This document shows, one piece after another, positions 38,096 through 49,500 of a stretch of 64,000 nt of DNA. Under the pieces are notes generated by a model. That model saw only the letters and a program-made list of their open reading frames with translations, was not told the origin of the DNA and did no database searches. Both the position numbers and the translations under genes were made by a program. The stretch is taken from positions 619,161,348 to 619,225,347 of the forward strand of contig CM057342.1 in NCBI GenBank assembly GCA_030015575.1, written 5' to 3'. The stretch's first letter is position 1. The number at the start of each line of letters is the position of its first letter. Origin of the DNA: Agapanthus africanus (taxonomy: Eukaryota; Streptophyta; Magnoliopsida; Asparagales; Amaryllidaceae).

Positions 38096-40551
38096 ATGAC
38101 TCAGAGACCAAAATTAACCGAACCTTCTTAAACACTGGCTTTTGGATTGTCAGAGTTGCAGACCTCATTGCCACTCCTACTTTTACCCTTTTCTCCAGGA
38201 CACCCCGTATTACTACGAACGCCCATTTCTATTGGACAAAACCATCGTATGGTTATATACGAACTCGAAGGGATTTATTCGAGGATGGTTTCCGGTTCTG
38301 GAGAAAACGGATAGGATTATTCAGTTGTCTTTTCCTTTTACCTTCTCTCAGGATGCGAGTACTCCTTGGTTTAGGAGATAGTACACCTATTATGCAAATT
38401 GGACAGTCTTCTTCCAAACCATAGGCAGGTGCCGACCGGTAGGGAATGAAGAAACCCAATTAGCCTATACGGTGTATAGAAGGTATTAAGTTAAGACAAA
38501 GCAAGGGATTAGTAAGAGGGCAAAGTAAATTGCGACTGATATTCACAACCATACCAAGTTTTTCGTTACCACTCCCACATCACCTTTGTATTTCTCCAGG
38601 ACACTCCGTATCACTACGAAGATCCACAGTTTATTGGATACTCCATCGTATGGTTATATACGAACTCAAAAGGAACTTGTTCCAGTTCGGGGATGGATTC
38701 TGGTTCAGGAGAAATAGGAATAAGGTTTATTCGGTTGTCTTTTGTCTTCACCTTCTCTCGCATTGCGAGTGCTCCTAGGATTAGGACAGTACACCCATTA
38801 TGCTTATTGGATAGACTTCTTCCAAACCATAGGCTGGTGCCGAACGGTAGGGAAGGAAGAAAACCATTTGGCCTAAGGGGTGTGCAGAAGGTAATGACTA
38901 AAGACATATAAAGGGATTTGGAGAGGTGGAAAAGAATTATACGGTTACAGTCATGAATCTGAAAGAGGCATTACTAGGAATACCAGGATACCCCTACGAA
39001 ACATTTCAATGTTTCAGCTTCACTGTGTACTGTTAAAAGAAAACTGATTTCCCGATTAGATACTTACTCCAGGGTATGTATTTACCAGGTATGATTCTCA
39101 CATCTATATGGTTTTACAGATGATGAGTGGGAGTAAGTTATTGGGAATTAGGTGATCATCCTCATTATATCGGAATTCGTTGTAATTGGTGATATTTGAG
39201 GAAATCGCCTGGGTTGTTTGCCGGACGGCGAATATTTGGTTTTGAATATCCGTTATAATGCACCAATTTCAAATTGATATATCTGTACGTCTATTTTTAT
39301 AGAGTGAGATATACCTTTTTGAAATTATGTCGATGACATTTACCTATATCAGTTGATGGTTAGGTAAGGAGCATTAAACAGCGGTGTAATTCTTCTTAAC
39401 CATAAGTACAGTTTTCAACCTACGACACACAGTGAATGAGTTATCAGACTTAAGGGACTTATACAGAGTATTGTATGTTGTCCAGGGTCCATCAGGACAG
39501 AGGGGTTGGTCCTCGTACTATATTCGGTTTACTTATGACTTCTCTAGTTTTTAGACAAGTGTTTCGTGGAAACACAGGGTCCGAATTTTGAGAAGTTATA
39601 GGTATTTGAATATAGTAGAGAACCAGATGTAGCAAGTATTGGGATTCTTCAAAGTGATCGAAGATGTAGATACTTGTGTATGGTATTCAGTTGATAGTAA
39701 TGATAAAGAGAACTTGCTTCTCTTTCAGGTTACTCATAATTGGAAGCATTCCTAAGTTGAGTAACGTTGATCGGCCTCTCTCCATTTAGTTGACATGCAC
39801 TGGAGATAGCTGCATGATTTGAATCTGCTTCAATTAAATCAGTGCCTCTGGTTCTATATTGGATATAGAACAGTTCATATCTTAACGATGTTAAGGTACG
39901 GGGAGTTGTCCGGTTTATGATTAAAACCAGACACTGGACAACTCGAGGCACGTTTTCTGTAATGGCTGTTTATGGGTTGACCCAGGCTATGACGAGGGTT
40001 GATTTTCTACCATCTGGAAGAACAATAGCGATATTGTTCTAGACTCGCCACAGTTTTTAAATAAAATGGATTTTTCAGAAAACAGTAGTGGGAGTATGGT
40101 AGAACTGGAAGTGATTCCAGAACCACAAACGATTACTGAAGATTTGATAGGAACCTAAAGATTCAATCTGGTTTGACATTCCATTGGACACTCCGCAGAT
40201 ATGGTGGGTAACCTCAGGCAGCCGAGAGGTACTCCGGTAGCCTCAAGGACGGTGACAGAGAGGTTCTTGTTTACCCAGACTTGCTATTGCTGTTGTTCCA
40301 GACTGTGAGACCCGGCAGGAGGGTGAGTATAGCGTCGTTCAAAACTGCCTTTAGAAGTGAACGTCTATATGACTCTGCCAGAGGGTTGTCATAGTCAGTG
40401 GAAGCAGCGGAAGCATTGGTGGACATGTGGCTTATGTCTATTTATAGACTAAAGCAGATGTAGCGGAGATAGATCATCAATTTCTGATGTGACAGTCATA
40501 GGTTTGACTTCATCAGAATAGGGAATGGATCTGTTAAGAAGGTAGTAGGGT
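38096..40551 (+). other. Unrecognisable gag-integrase region of the nested Copia
   Basis: This occupies the place of gag, protease and integrase but I see no motif of them. It holds a two-copy tandem duplication of about 400 bp (38167-38960), starting 'TTCTCCAGGACAC' at 38191 and 38592. At 39852-39944 three foldbacks follow each other: TTCTATAT/ATATAGAA, CTTAAC/GTTAAG and GAGTTGTCC/GGACAACTC. It may be heavily mutated coding sequence or an unrelated filler. Confidence 0.45.
38167..38960 (+). repeat. About 400-bp tandem duplication
   Basis: Two tandem copies share long blocks such as CCATCGTATGGTTATATACG and CTTCTTCCAAACCATAGGC, offset by about 390-401 bp. The copies have diverged by substitutions and small indels, much more than the element's LTRs, so the duplication predates the last insertion. 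Confidence 0.85.
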
Positions 40552-41485
40552 GTGATGTCCTGGTATTTGGATGACATACACAGAGTAGGAAGTGATATTC
40601 CTATACTACGATCGGTTATACTTTGGTCGTCACACAGTGGTTTCTCCACATGGGACTTGGACATTATATCAGACATACTGGTTACTAGATCTATGGTTTT
40701 AGATCTAGATTTGGGTGGTTTCCCAATTAAGGGTACTTAGACAGCATTCTAAGAGTATTTAGAATGGATGACTCCTGGCACGGTAGTGTACCGGCAGGTG
40801 ATGGAGTCACCCTCTCTAAAGGTGTCTTACAGACTAAAGGGGAGAGGGATGTGCATGATTGGCAGATCACTTGCTTAGGCAATTGAGTCAATCATGAGAT
40901 GTCAAGTACCACACCAGATGTTGTTCTTGCAGTAGATGCAATAAGTTGATATTGATCCAATCCTGTAGAAACAATCGAAAGCAGCTTTAGAACATAAGTG
41001 GATGTTCTCGGGATATGATAACGACAGCCTCATTCAGGAGACAGTTATCATTCCAGGCTTCCAAGGTGACTTGGACGACAAGGAGGTTGTCAGAGTTATA
41101 GTTTTTCCTTCTGACGAGGGGCAGTATTTTGGACAGGTGGTCCAAGGAAATACTGAGGGAGGCATGGCGCAGGATACTGATTGAGTTCAGTTGACGATAC
41201 AGTCTAAGAAGTTTGGATTTGGAGTTCATTTATGAGCTAGGTCCCATCAGATATCCAGACATATTCTAAGACAGGTATTGCTCATTTCGGGAGATGGGTT
41301 TCTCCGCGAACTTGAGATTATAGAGAGACATAGAAAGAAACTTCTAGGCAGATCCACTCACTGAGGCTATTCCTCGAACGCAATAGTTTCGCAAACGAGA
41401 TTTGTGAGACTGACAAGTAGAGGAGTTGGGTGTTCGGTATCACACGGGCTGTGAGTATGCGACATCGCAATAATTAGCCTTGAGT
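40552..41485 (+). pseudogene. Copia RT-RNase H remnant
   Basis: A readable trace of RT is at 40555-40680: YLDDIHRVGSDIPILRSV aligns with YVDDILLIGNDIPILQSV of the copy at 27553-28467, so the catalytic YVDD has become YLDD. Further on, DNA around 40795-40840 still matches the HGVTLSK segment. Near 41350-41375 the GADPLT.A motif at the end of RNase H is still visible. Frames are broken by many stops. There is no chance of an active enzyme from this copy. Confidence 0.8.
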
Positions 41486-41498
41486 GCAAGTGGGAGAT
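41486..41498 (+). other. Polypurine tract of the nested Copia
   Basis: TGCAAGTGGGAGAT directly before the 3' LTR, the same tract as in the split Copia at 27147-27160. Its conservation next to a ruined pol fits selection for cis signals only. Confidence 0.92.
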
Positions 41499-43633
41499 TG
41501 TTGGAGATAGTGCCCTCAGAGTCAATTATTGGATTACAGGCACGTGATTGCAATGATTGAGGGAGAACCTATCCCGGTAGGACAGTCTTACTCGAGATGA
41601 TAGTATGCTATCTGGTTTATCTTTATCATCGTGTACTGCTTTAGGTGACCTGACATGTCGCTATTACACGTTGATAGAGCCCCTAGGATTCTTGCTTGAC
41701 CACCAGCAGTATGAGGGCGATCATATAAGTGGGAGCTGGGGTCTATAAGCACATCCTTAAAAGGTCCCTAGTCGTGGGAGTTTCGAGAAAGGGCATCGAT
41801 ACACCAGAGTAGACTAGTGTATACAATCGAGACCCCGACGAGGGGCGGTGGCCGGTCTCACAATCCATTGGTGTCAGTTGGTTCACCTAAGATGTATACA
41901 GGTGCTCATTGGGTTATGAGTACACCGTACAGGACTCGCCGGGAACATGCTAGTTGGTCTTATACCTGACGTCAGATAGCAGTTCCCTGGTGACATGTGT
42001 ACAGGTTAGTTCCTCGACCTGAGGATCGTCATTTGTCTCGTGTGAGTTCCCACTGTACTTTGATTACTACCCTACCACGCTCAAAGGAGACGTGCAAACA
42101 GGTTTTAGTTGGGTACAGTCCCGAGCCACATGGAGGCAGTGAGCGGATCTTCAGGGGTTCGTCTCTCCCGGTATTGGGGGTGAGGTCGCGCTGTGTCTAG
42201 GAGAGCCATTACACGAAGCCCTCGGCCGAGGCAGGAGATTTACTGGTAGGTATTCCAGTAGTATCTCAGGGTGTTCTGGGCTACACTCCGACACGACTTG
42301 TACCGCTTTTGGGGGTCTGACTTTTACCAACCCCCTAGGCCCGCCATGCGATGCTCATAGACGAACGGACCGGACTGTACGGATATTGTCACTGACAGGC
42401 TCAGTAGGGTGTCAGGATGAGTTCGCTCATCGACGTCCTTTTTTGGTCAATAGCTGGTGGCCCGTCACGTATTGGCTTATACCTCTGACGTGCTAGTGGT
42501 TAAATCCACAACCAAGGTGTTGACGAGTCTTTAGAGTCCCCCACATTTAGTTGCTCAAGTTTTCGGGCGAAACGTTGTAGAGGCCGTATGGAGATATGGC
42601 AGGGTTCGATCAGATACGTGCGGTATTGCACGGATCAGGATCGGACGGATAATACTAGCCGGCTTTGGTTTAAGCCGGATCCTAGTATAGTACAGTGTAG
42701 ATTTTGTCTCATTGCATTTGTATTTCGGTCGGAATACAAATGCGGGTGTGTATACACAGTAGTGGGGTTTTCCCGTAATTTATTACGGGACCTGTTTTCC
42801 GGAGTTGCCAGTTTGCTTTCCGTTTCGGCCATTTTCATTTGTATCTTTCATTGGCCGAAGATTGGTGGAGGAGGGCTTATTTGCATTAGTGCAATTACGC
42901 AATTGTGGAGGGTGTTGTTTGCATATCCTTGTATCATGATAGTTCCACCATCACATTGACTTCTTAGGTCTTGATGGTTCATGATGGCTTGACCTTTTGG
43001 TGTTATGATTGGTTGGTTGAGTGTTGGACTTTCCTTGTGATGATTTCTTCTCTTGATCTCATTTGACTCTCCTTTGCATTATGGTTCTTCTCTCTTGAAT
43101 TTTCATTCACCCTACACCATGAGCATGGCCGGCCAAAGAGGAGAGAGGGGGCTGTCCCAAAATTTTGGGTGGGGTTTTTGGTTCATTTGTATTGCACAAA
43201 ATCCATTTAGCTCCATCTCCAAAAACTCCATTCCTCCACCATCTCAAAAGGCAACTCCATACAAACCCCAAAATGAGACATGGTTCCACACGTATTCTAC
43301 AGCAAACCTTGGGCACGTCGACTCGCCAGCTTCGTGCCCGAGTTGCCTCGGTATAGAGGCGGGAGCCCGTAAAAGAAGCAGGCGGCGTGGTGCCCTTTCG
43401 GCGAGAAGGTGGAGGCCGGACATTCCGCAAGAGATCGGGACGACGACGAGAAGACCGGAGGACACGGATCACTCGGTATATCTCTCTTACCATCTTGTAG
43501 TTAGCTAGGACTAGTTTAATGGCCCGATCCGGGTTTTAGTGCGCGGTGGTGCCGGTTCAAGAAAATTTAAAGTTAACCATCGCTTCCGCATTTGGCCTCG
43601 GGATGGAGCCCGGGGCGCCGCCGTGCACTTACA
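41499..43633 (+). repeat. 3' LTR of the nested Copia (2135 bp)
   Basis: Same length as the 5' LTR. Hairpin 1: ATACTAG (42652-42658) and CCGGCTT pair with AAGCCGG and CTAGTAT (to 42688). Hairpin 2: GCATTTGTATT (42714-42724) with AATACAAATGC (42733-42743). Hairpin 3: TCCCGTAAT (42771-42779) with ATTACGGGA (42782-42790). The element ends in CTTACA at 43633. Confidence 0.95.
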
Positions 43634-43638
43634 GGTTG

Positions 43639-46544
43639 ATGGAATAGGTGACTAAAGTAGAGTGATGTACCGTAGGTATGTTCCGCGGCATATTTACGAT
43701 ACGCTACTCCACTTAAGAAGCCTTAGGATGTACATTTCTTTGCCCAGTATTATATTCATTCCGATCTAGCCTCATCAGTACCAGTTATGGGTTTGCTGCC
43801 ACGATTACGGGCAAGGAGAGCTACAGCTAGAGTTGCGGTCAGCACGAGCTCGTCACGAACGAGGACTGACCAGGGCGAAATTCCGGCGACACACGATTGC
43901 GGAGATGTGTCCTTTTACTGTGTTTCCACGCCACGAGCGTTCGGCGGATCGCCTTTATGAGATTTCTCGGGCGTGCCGATCAGTATCAGAGGATTGGGCT
44001 ACTGACAGAGGCCATCCAGATTTTGATGACCGTTGGTGTGTTGCTTATTCATGATGGTCGAGGCACTGTTCAGCGTGCAGACGAGCAAGCCAGTTATTGC
44101 TGCGAACGACGAGATATTGCCCCAGATGCTGGAGTTAGTGCAGAACGAGTTGTACTAAGAGATGATAGAAGGTCGCTAGTCATCGAGGATGAATGACTAG
44201 GACATGTGGATCGTTCGCCTACCCCGATGCGAGGTCATCAGATAGATTGATTCCAGCTAGAGACGACTTCACGCGGAGACGTTGGGAGTCGACAGAGACG
44301 ATCGAATGTCAGAAACCTATTATTCCAAGTTTAAAGTATTCGGAAGGGCATGCAGGCAATTCTATGGACCCTCTAGAAGAATGAAACCCTAACTCGACAT
44401 AATGACCGTGTGAAAGCCTTTGAACCTTCGGGTTTGCGGCAGTTCTACGGCGCCATTAGTGAGACTTGGGTTTGCCCTTCTATGGCTAGACCACCGATGC
44501 TGTGGTATGTACTCGATACTATTAAACTGTGCCCAAGATGTTGAGCTCTTGGGGGATTATGAGGTTTTGACGACTCGATCGGATGGCTCGACTTAATTCA
44601 GATGCTAGGTGGTGAGATGCATTTCTTGGGAGACTCCCGATACGAGGATAGCCATTGGAGCTCAGTCCATACAGCCGTGACGAGACGAGTCCAAAGCAGA
44701 CGACATTAGAGAAAAATGGAGTAAGAGGTTCGTACAAGATCTGGATATGATGATGTTCCCCTCCGCCGACATCAGAGATGTGATGCGCATGCCGAGGCAG
44801 AGTACTGGATATACCTTCCAGAAGGAGTCGCGATGGGTATGCAGCCGTTCCAGAGCAAGATGCAGATATAGGAAAGGACGATGACTTCCGGACAGTTGGC
44901 AGAGACGAGACATGGAAGAGACCGTGAGCAGGATTCCTTTCAGGACACTGCTGCAATGATACTTGCACCCAGGATCAGATGTGTCACGTACATTCAGAGA
45001 GCCAGAGGCCGACGCCGGTGATATGTTGTCTTACGAGTGGTCGCGATGATTGACCGGGAGATGACAAGAGACGTGCCAGAACGGGATCATCCCCGTTAGC
45101 ACACCTGACAGGGCCGATGAGCCAATGGACCGAGAGATTGGTAATTCACAGTGAAGACCTTGACCCAGGAGTGGTCATTGTTACGCACACCAGCAGGCCA
45201 GAGTTCATGATCATCGACGAGACGTCCCACTAGTGACCGCGACAGTTGGCCCGAGATTCTTAGAGGATGCGCTTGAGCGGTACTATTCCGCCATTATTGA
45301 TTTTAATGTTTTGGGTGATTTATTCGCATCATTTGATTTTGATGATTGAGGATTTACGATCTTTGCACAGTGTTGCACTTGATATCGTTTTCGTGCTTTG
45401 GTTTCACATGTTTGTGATTTTACGGTTTTAGACATTTGAGTTGATTTTGTGCGTATGCACGCACACGATTTGGTTCCTGCACTCTGTATAGTTTATATAT
45501 GCTTGCAGTGCAGTGATACGCCTTTTGTGCACTTAGATGCACTGGACTTCGATTTCGATTGTGATACTCGATATTTGTTTTGTGCACCTTGTGCACCTGA
45601 TTTGATTTTGCGCATGTTCGACGCTTGATATTGGATTTCATGATTTCGTGCATGATGGATGCCCCTGGTTTTGGGTTTTCACGCATGTTGAGCGCATGTC
45701 TTGAGATGTGATTTTGGTGCACACCAGATGCACTAAATCGAGATTTTTTCGTGCATGTCAGATGCACCTGATTTTGCTGTCAGGCACACACGTTGCCTAC
45801 GACAGATGCTTTGTGCACACCCAATGCACTTAGATCTTGTTTTTGTGCACTTGTATGGCACGTATATGGATTTTGATTGTCGTGCGCACCAGACGCACGT
45901 AGTATTCATACGCGTATTTTGGGATTGATTTCTTATAGAGCAGTACATTTTTTTTTATGATAATTGCGGTGTGTTTTCGTACTAAGCAGGACTAGTCAGA
46001 GGACAGTACCTGAATGTATTTTGCATGCATTGATAGCTATTGAAGGGAATTCCAAAAAAAAAAGCAAGCTATAGTCTCAGTATTTACCTACGTGTCTGAT
46101 ATGACGCGAAACGTTTAAAACAACGAAAACCCTTCTAAATTGTTTCCTAAAACGGCGGAACGTACATTTCAAACAAAGGTATATATGTATATAGTTATTT
46201 TCTTATGATAGACGTCCGCCACTGTGCAGTGTTATGTGCATTGCACAGCAACTTAAAGGATTTGGCATGCATTTCCTCCTGATATTTACATGTATAGTTC
46301 CGATTTATAGCATATCGGTCTTGCTTGAGATTTGGCATTCGTGTCTTCACCTTGACTTCGATGATTGCGGGATGCTTGACGGAGTTTTGATTTCGAGTTA
46401 TCTACTCATTTTTCATGCGCATGCGTTGCGCTACGATTTGTTTTATGTATTTATGATTTCGGAGCCCCGTCAATTTGATGGTTTTGGCTGAAATATTTTA
46501 GTATTTGGGGGAAGTTTTAATTTAATTTCGGGGACCGAATTTCT
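43639..46544 (+). other. Non-coding interior of LARD element 2
   Basis: Resumes the LARD interior after the nested Copia. The first 1.7 kb is homologous to 18660-20430 on the other strand; frames are broken and no domain is recognised. Around 44395-44490 lies the block shared with Copia leaders. About 45430-45910 holds the GTGCA palindrome array. From 46500 the sequence approaches the polypurine tract, with a chromovirus-like pol end (TTTCGGGGACCGAATTTC). Confidence 0.65.
45430..45910. repeat. GTGCA palindrome array, LARD 2
   Basis: Repeated TTTGTGCAC...GATGCAC, TGCGC and GCGCATG motifs every 30-60 bp match, on the opposite strand, the array at 17650-18560. It is shorter here. Individual stems such as TTGGTGCACACCAGATGCAC are shared. 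Confidence 0.7.
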
Positions 46545-46559
46545 TTAAGGGGGGAAGAT
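46545..46559 (+). other. Polypurine tract of LARD element 2
   Basis: TTAAGGGGGGAAGAT immediately before the TGTAACG of the 3' LTR. Confidence 0.92.
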
Positions 46560-49500
46560 TGTAACGTTTTGAAAATCGTTTCAGTGAAATTTCGAAAAAA
46601 CGGTAAAATAAGGGGGTTTTCGGTAAAAAGTCAAAATACAAATATCTTTATTATCAAATTAAATATACATATTCTAGCTATGTAATTGCTAGTATTTGGT
46701 GTTTATTGAGCCACTGGTGAAATTTCAAATTTTCTGAAAATTTTTCCGAAATTAATTATTTTAATATTATTTTAAGCCGTCACTAATATATTTAATTAGG
46801 GAAAATTACAAATTGGAATGAGTTGAAACAAATTTTGTGCATCATAAAACATTAAACAAAATTTTATCATATGGTTTTTGAAATAAAATCGTTTGCCAAA
46901 ACGGTTTAGAAAATATCGAAAAAAGGCATTTTTCGGTGAAATTAGTGTTAATGGGAATTGGGGTAATACATTTATCTTTTTCCCTAACCCACACACCCAC
47001 ACCTCACCCTCTCTTCCCTTCCCCATGTGGCCGGCCCCATCATGACAGCCCTCCCCCTCTCCCTCTCTCCAATCACTTCTTTTGTCAAAAGAAAAGAAAA
47101 GAAAAGAGTAGAAAATGATAGAATTAGAGCGGACTTTGACTAGAGTGGACTTTCCCCACCTCACTCTCTCTCCTCCCTCACCCAAACCCCTCAATTTCTG
47201 GCCAAACCTGAACCCTTTCCAGCAGCAGCCCCCTTCCCCTTTTCTCCTCTCATTTCTCTTCAAAAAATGCTTCAAAATTGCCTTAAAATCCATCAAAAAA
47301 ATCCCAAAATCCAAATCCAACTCTTACCCATTTTAGCTTAGCCTAACAAGCATGGATTGTGGTGATAAGAGAGCATTTTGAGAGGCTAGATTTCATGATT
47401 GATCCATGATTGATCCATGATCATGAGGTATAATTTAAACCTTATTCATATATTGTTGTTTAATTGCTTCTATGTTAACAAATTTGATGTTTAATTGGGT
47501 TTTATTGCAACTTTAGGAAATTCAAGACTAGGGTTTGAATTTAATTAGGGTTTTTATCATTAGTTTATGGTTGTAATGAGGAGATTAACATGTAATTGTA
47601 TGCAAAATCTAGGTTGGTTGCTACTTGCTAATTTGTTAAATTAAAATGGTGATAATTTTGCTAAATTGCTAACTAGGTTTTTAAAAAAAATTGTTTAAAT
47701 ATTGGTTTTAAAAATGTGATTAGGTTTTTCATAACTTCATTAACATTATAAAATATAGTTTAATACTTTAGTTCATAAAAATCCAAGCTAAATTGTTGTT
47801 TGTGCATTTTTGCTATAAAATTGTTAAATTTGGGTATATTGTAAACTAGAATTTTGGAATTTATGCAAATTTATGAGATTAAATTATGAAAATGGTTTGT
47901 ATGACTTATTTAAGATGTTTAATAAGTATTATGGCCATTAAATTTGTTTAAACATCAAGATGTTGTATTAAAACGGGTAATTTGTGCTTGCTAGATTTTC
48001 GGAAAATAGCTTTTAAAGTGAGTTTGAGGTTTTTGTGAATTGCAACCTATTTCATATTATAATTAGTGTTTGTGAATGTGTAAATGGGTGTGTTTGGGCT
48101 TTTTCCCGATGGTTTGGCGTTTGTACGCCGACGTCGAGGGTTTTTGAGTTGATTTGTGAAAGAAACCATAGGTATTGACCTATATGGGATTCGTGTGTCG
48201 TTTTGGTCATGAGTCGGATTTTAATGCGATACGGTGCGTTATGATATGTAGGCACCCATGTGGACTTCGAGACGACAAGCAAGCGCGTGGCGACGTCGGC
48301 ACCGGCGAGCGAGAACCAGGTGAGTAGATTTATATCTACGGGGAGAAGTCGGGTGGATGGCGTATAGCACCCCCGCAGTTCATGGTGATGTATGCGAATA
48401 CGTATACACACATATATATATATTGTTTATATATTGTTTGAGTATATTGATGATAATATGGATATTTGGTGTTCTTGGATATTTAGTGTCGCGAAACCCT
48501 AGAGTAGTGGTCGCACCACACATGCACACACCAACCCATACTTGCATACCTTCTTCTTTCATTTGTGCTTATACGGGAATATATAGTTATGTGTTCACAT
48601 GGGTATAGGACTATGTGTTCACATATGGATTTGAAGGTGATACTTGGGTTTGAGATGAGTCGATGAGATTTATATTGAGATTGTGAATTCGGTGATATGG
48701 CAGGATTCGTATTTGAGATACGACTTGACGTTGTAGCGGGTCCTTGACGTAGTGTTTCACACACGTCCATGCATACTTAGGCGGTATCAGTATTGTACTA
48801 GACGTAGATCAGTACCCCGATCATGATATTTGATAAAGAGGATACCAGGTGAATAGTATGATGAATGTGATATTAACCCGTACCCAGATTTGGGGATGCC
48901 GTACGACGGATTTACGTACGAGCTATATTTTGATGATTGATCCGCACTCTTGACTTGGGATGTCTGATTATAGATATGGTATTGGATATGATATTATTGA
49001 GGCCGGATCACCGACTAATATATATACAGGTATGTATATGTATCGACTCAGATGTTAGGTGGTTTCCTTACCTGTAGTCCAGCTTGTTAGCTTAGCCCTT
49101 TAGTTTAGTTTAGTTGTTAGATTAGATTCGATTCTTACCTATTTCAAAAACTAACGAATCGTGGGTATTTTAAAAGACAGCCCAAGGGATCCTACGGATA
49201 TTTCAATAGACGTATCTTTTCATAAAAATACCGTAGCCCTTATTTTCAAAACCCCATGATTCGTGTTATTTCAAAAGAAACCATTTGTAGGACTTATATT
49301 AGATTAATGCAGATTAGTTATAGTTGCGTCTAGTATTCAGCTCCCGCTCATTATTGTGGTTCGCTTCGCATCGCATGCTTATATTATGTTTCATACTCCA
49401 TTATTGATATCATGCTGTTAGGACACCAGCACCATTACCGATGATGCGTATGTACCACGTACACTTACTTGCCGGCTCACACACATCTTCATCGGTAATT

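Larger units (their letters stand above)
33637..43633 (+). mobile_element. Nested Copia-derived element, 9997 bp, TSD GGTTG
   Basis: Two LTRs of exactly 2135 bp (33637-35771 and 41499-43633) differ at only scattered positions. Perfect target duplications GGTTG flank it (33632-33636 and 43634-43638). The primer site is at 35773-35785 and the polypurine tract at 41486-41498. The interior retains the Copia leader but the coding part is decayed: only RT and RNase H traces are recognisable. Because the LTRs are near-identical while pol is unreadable, the copy was probably already defective when it inserted and was moved by enzymes of a relative. Confidence 0.96.
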
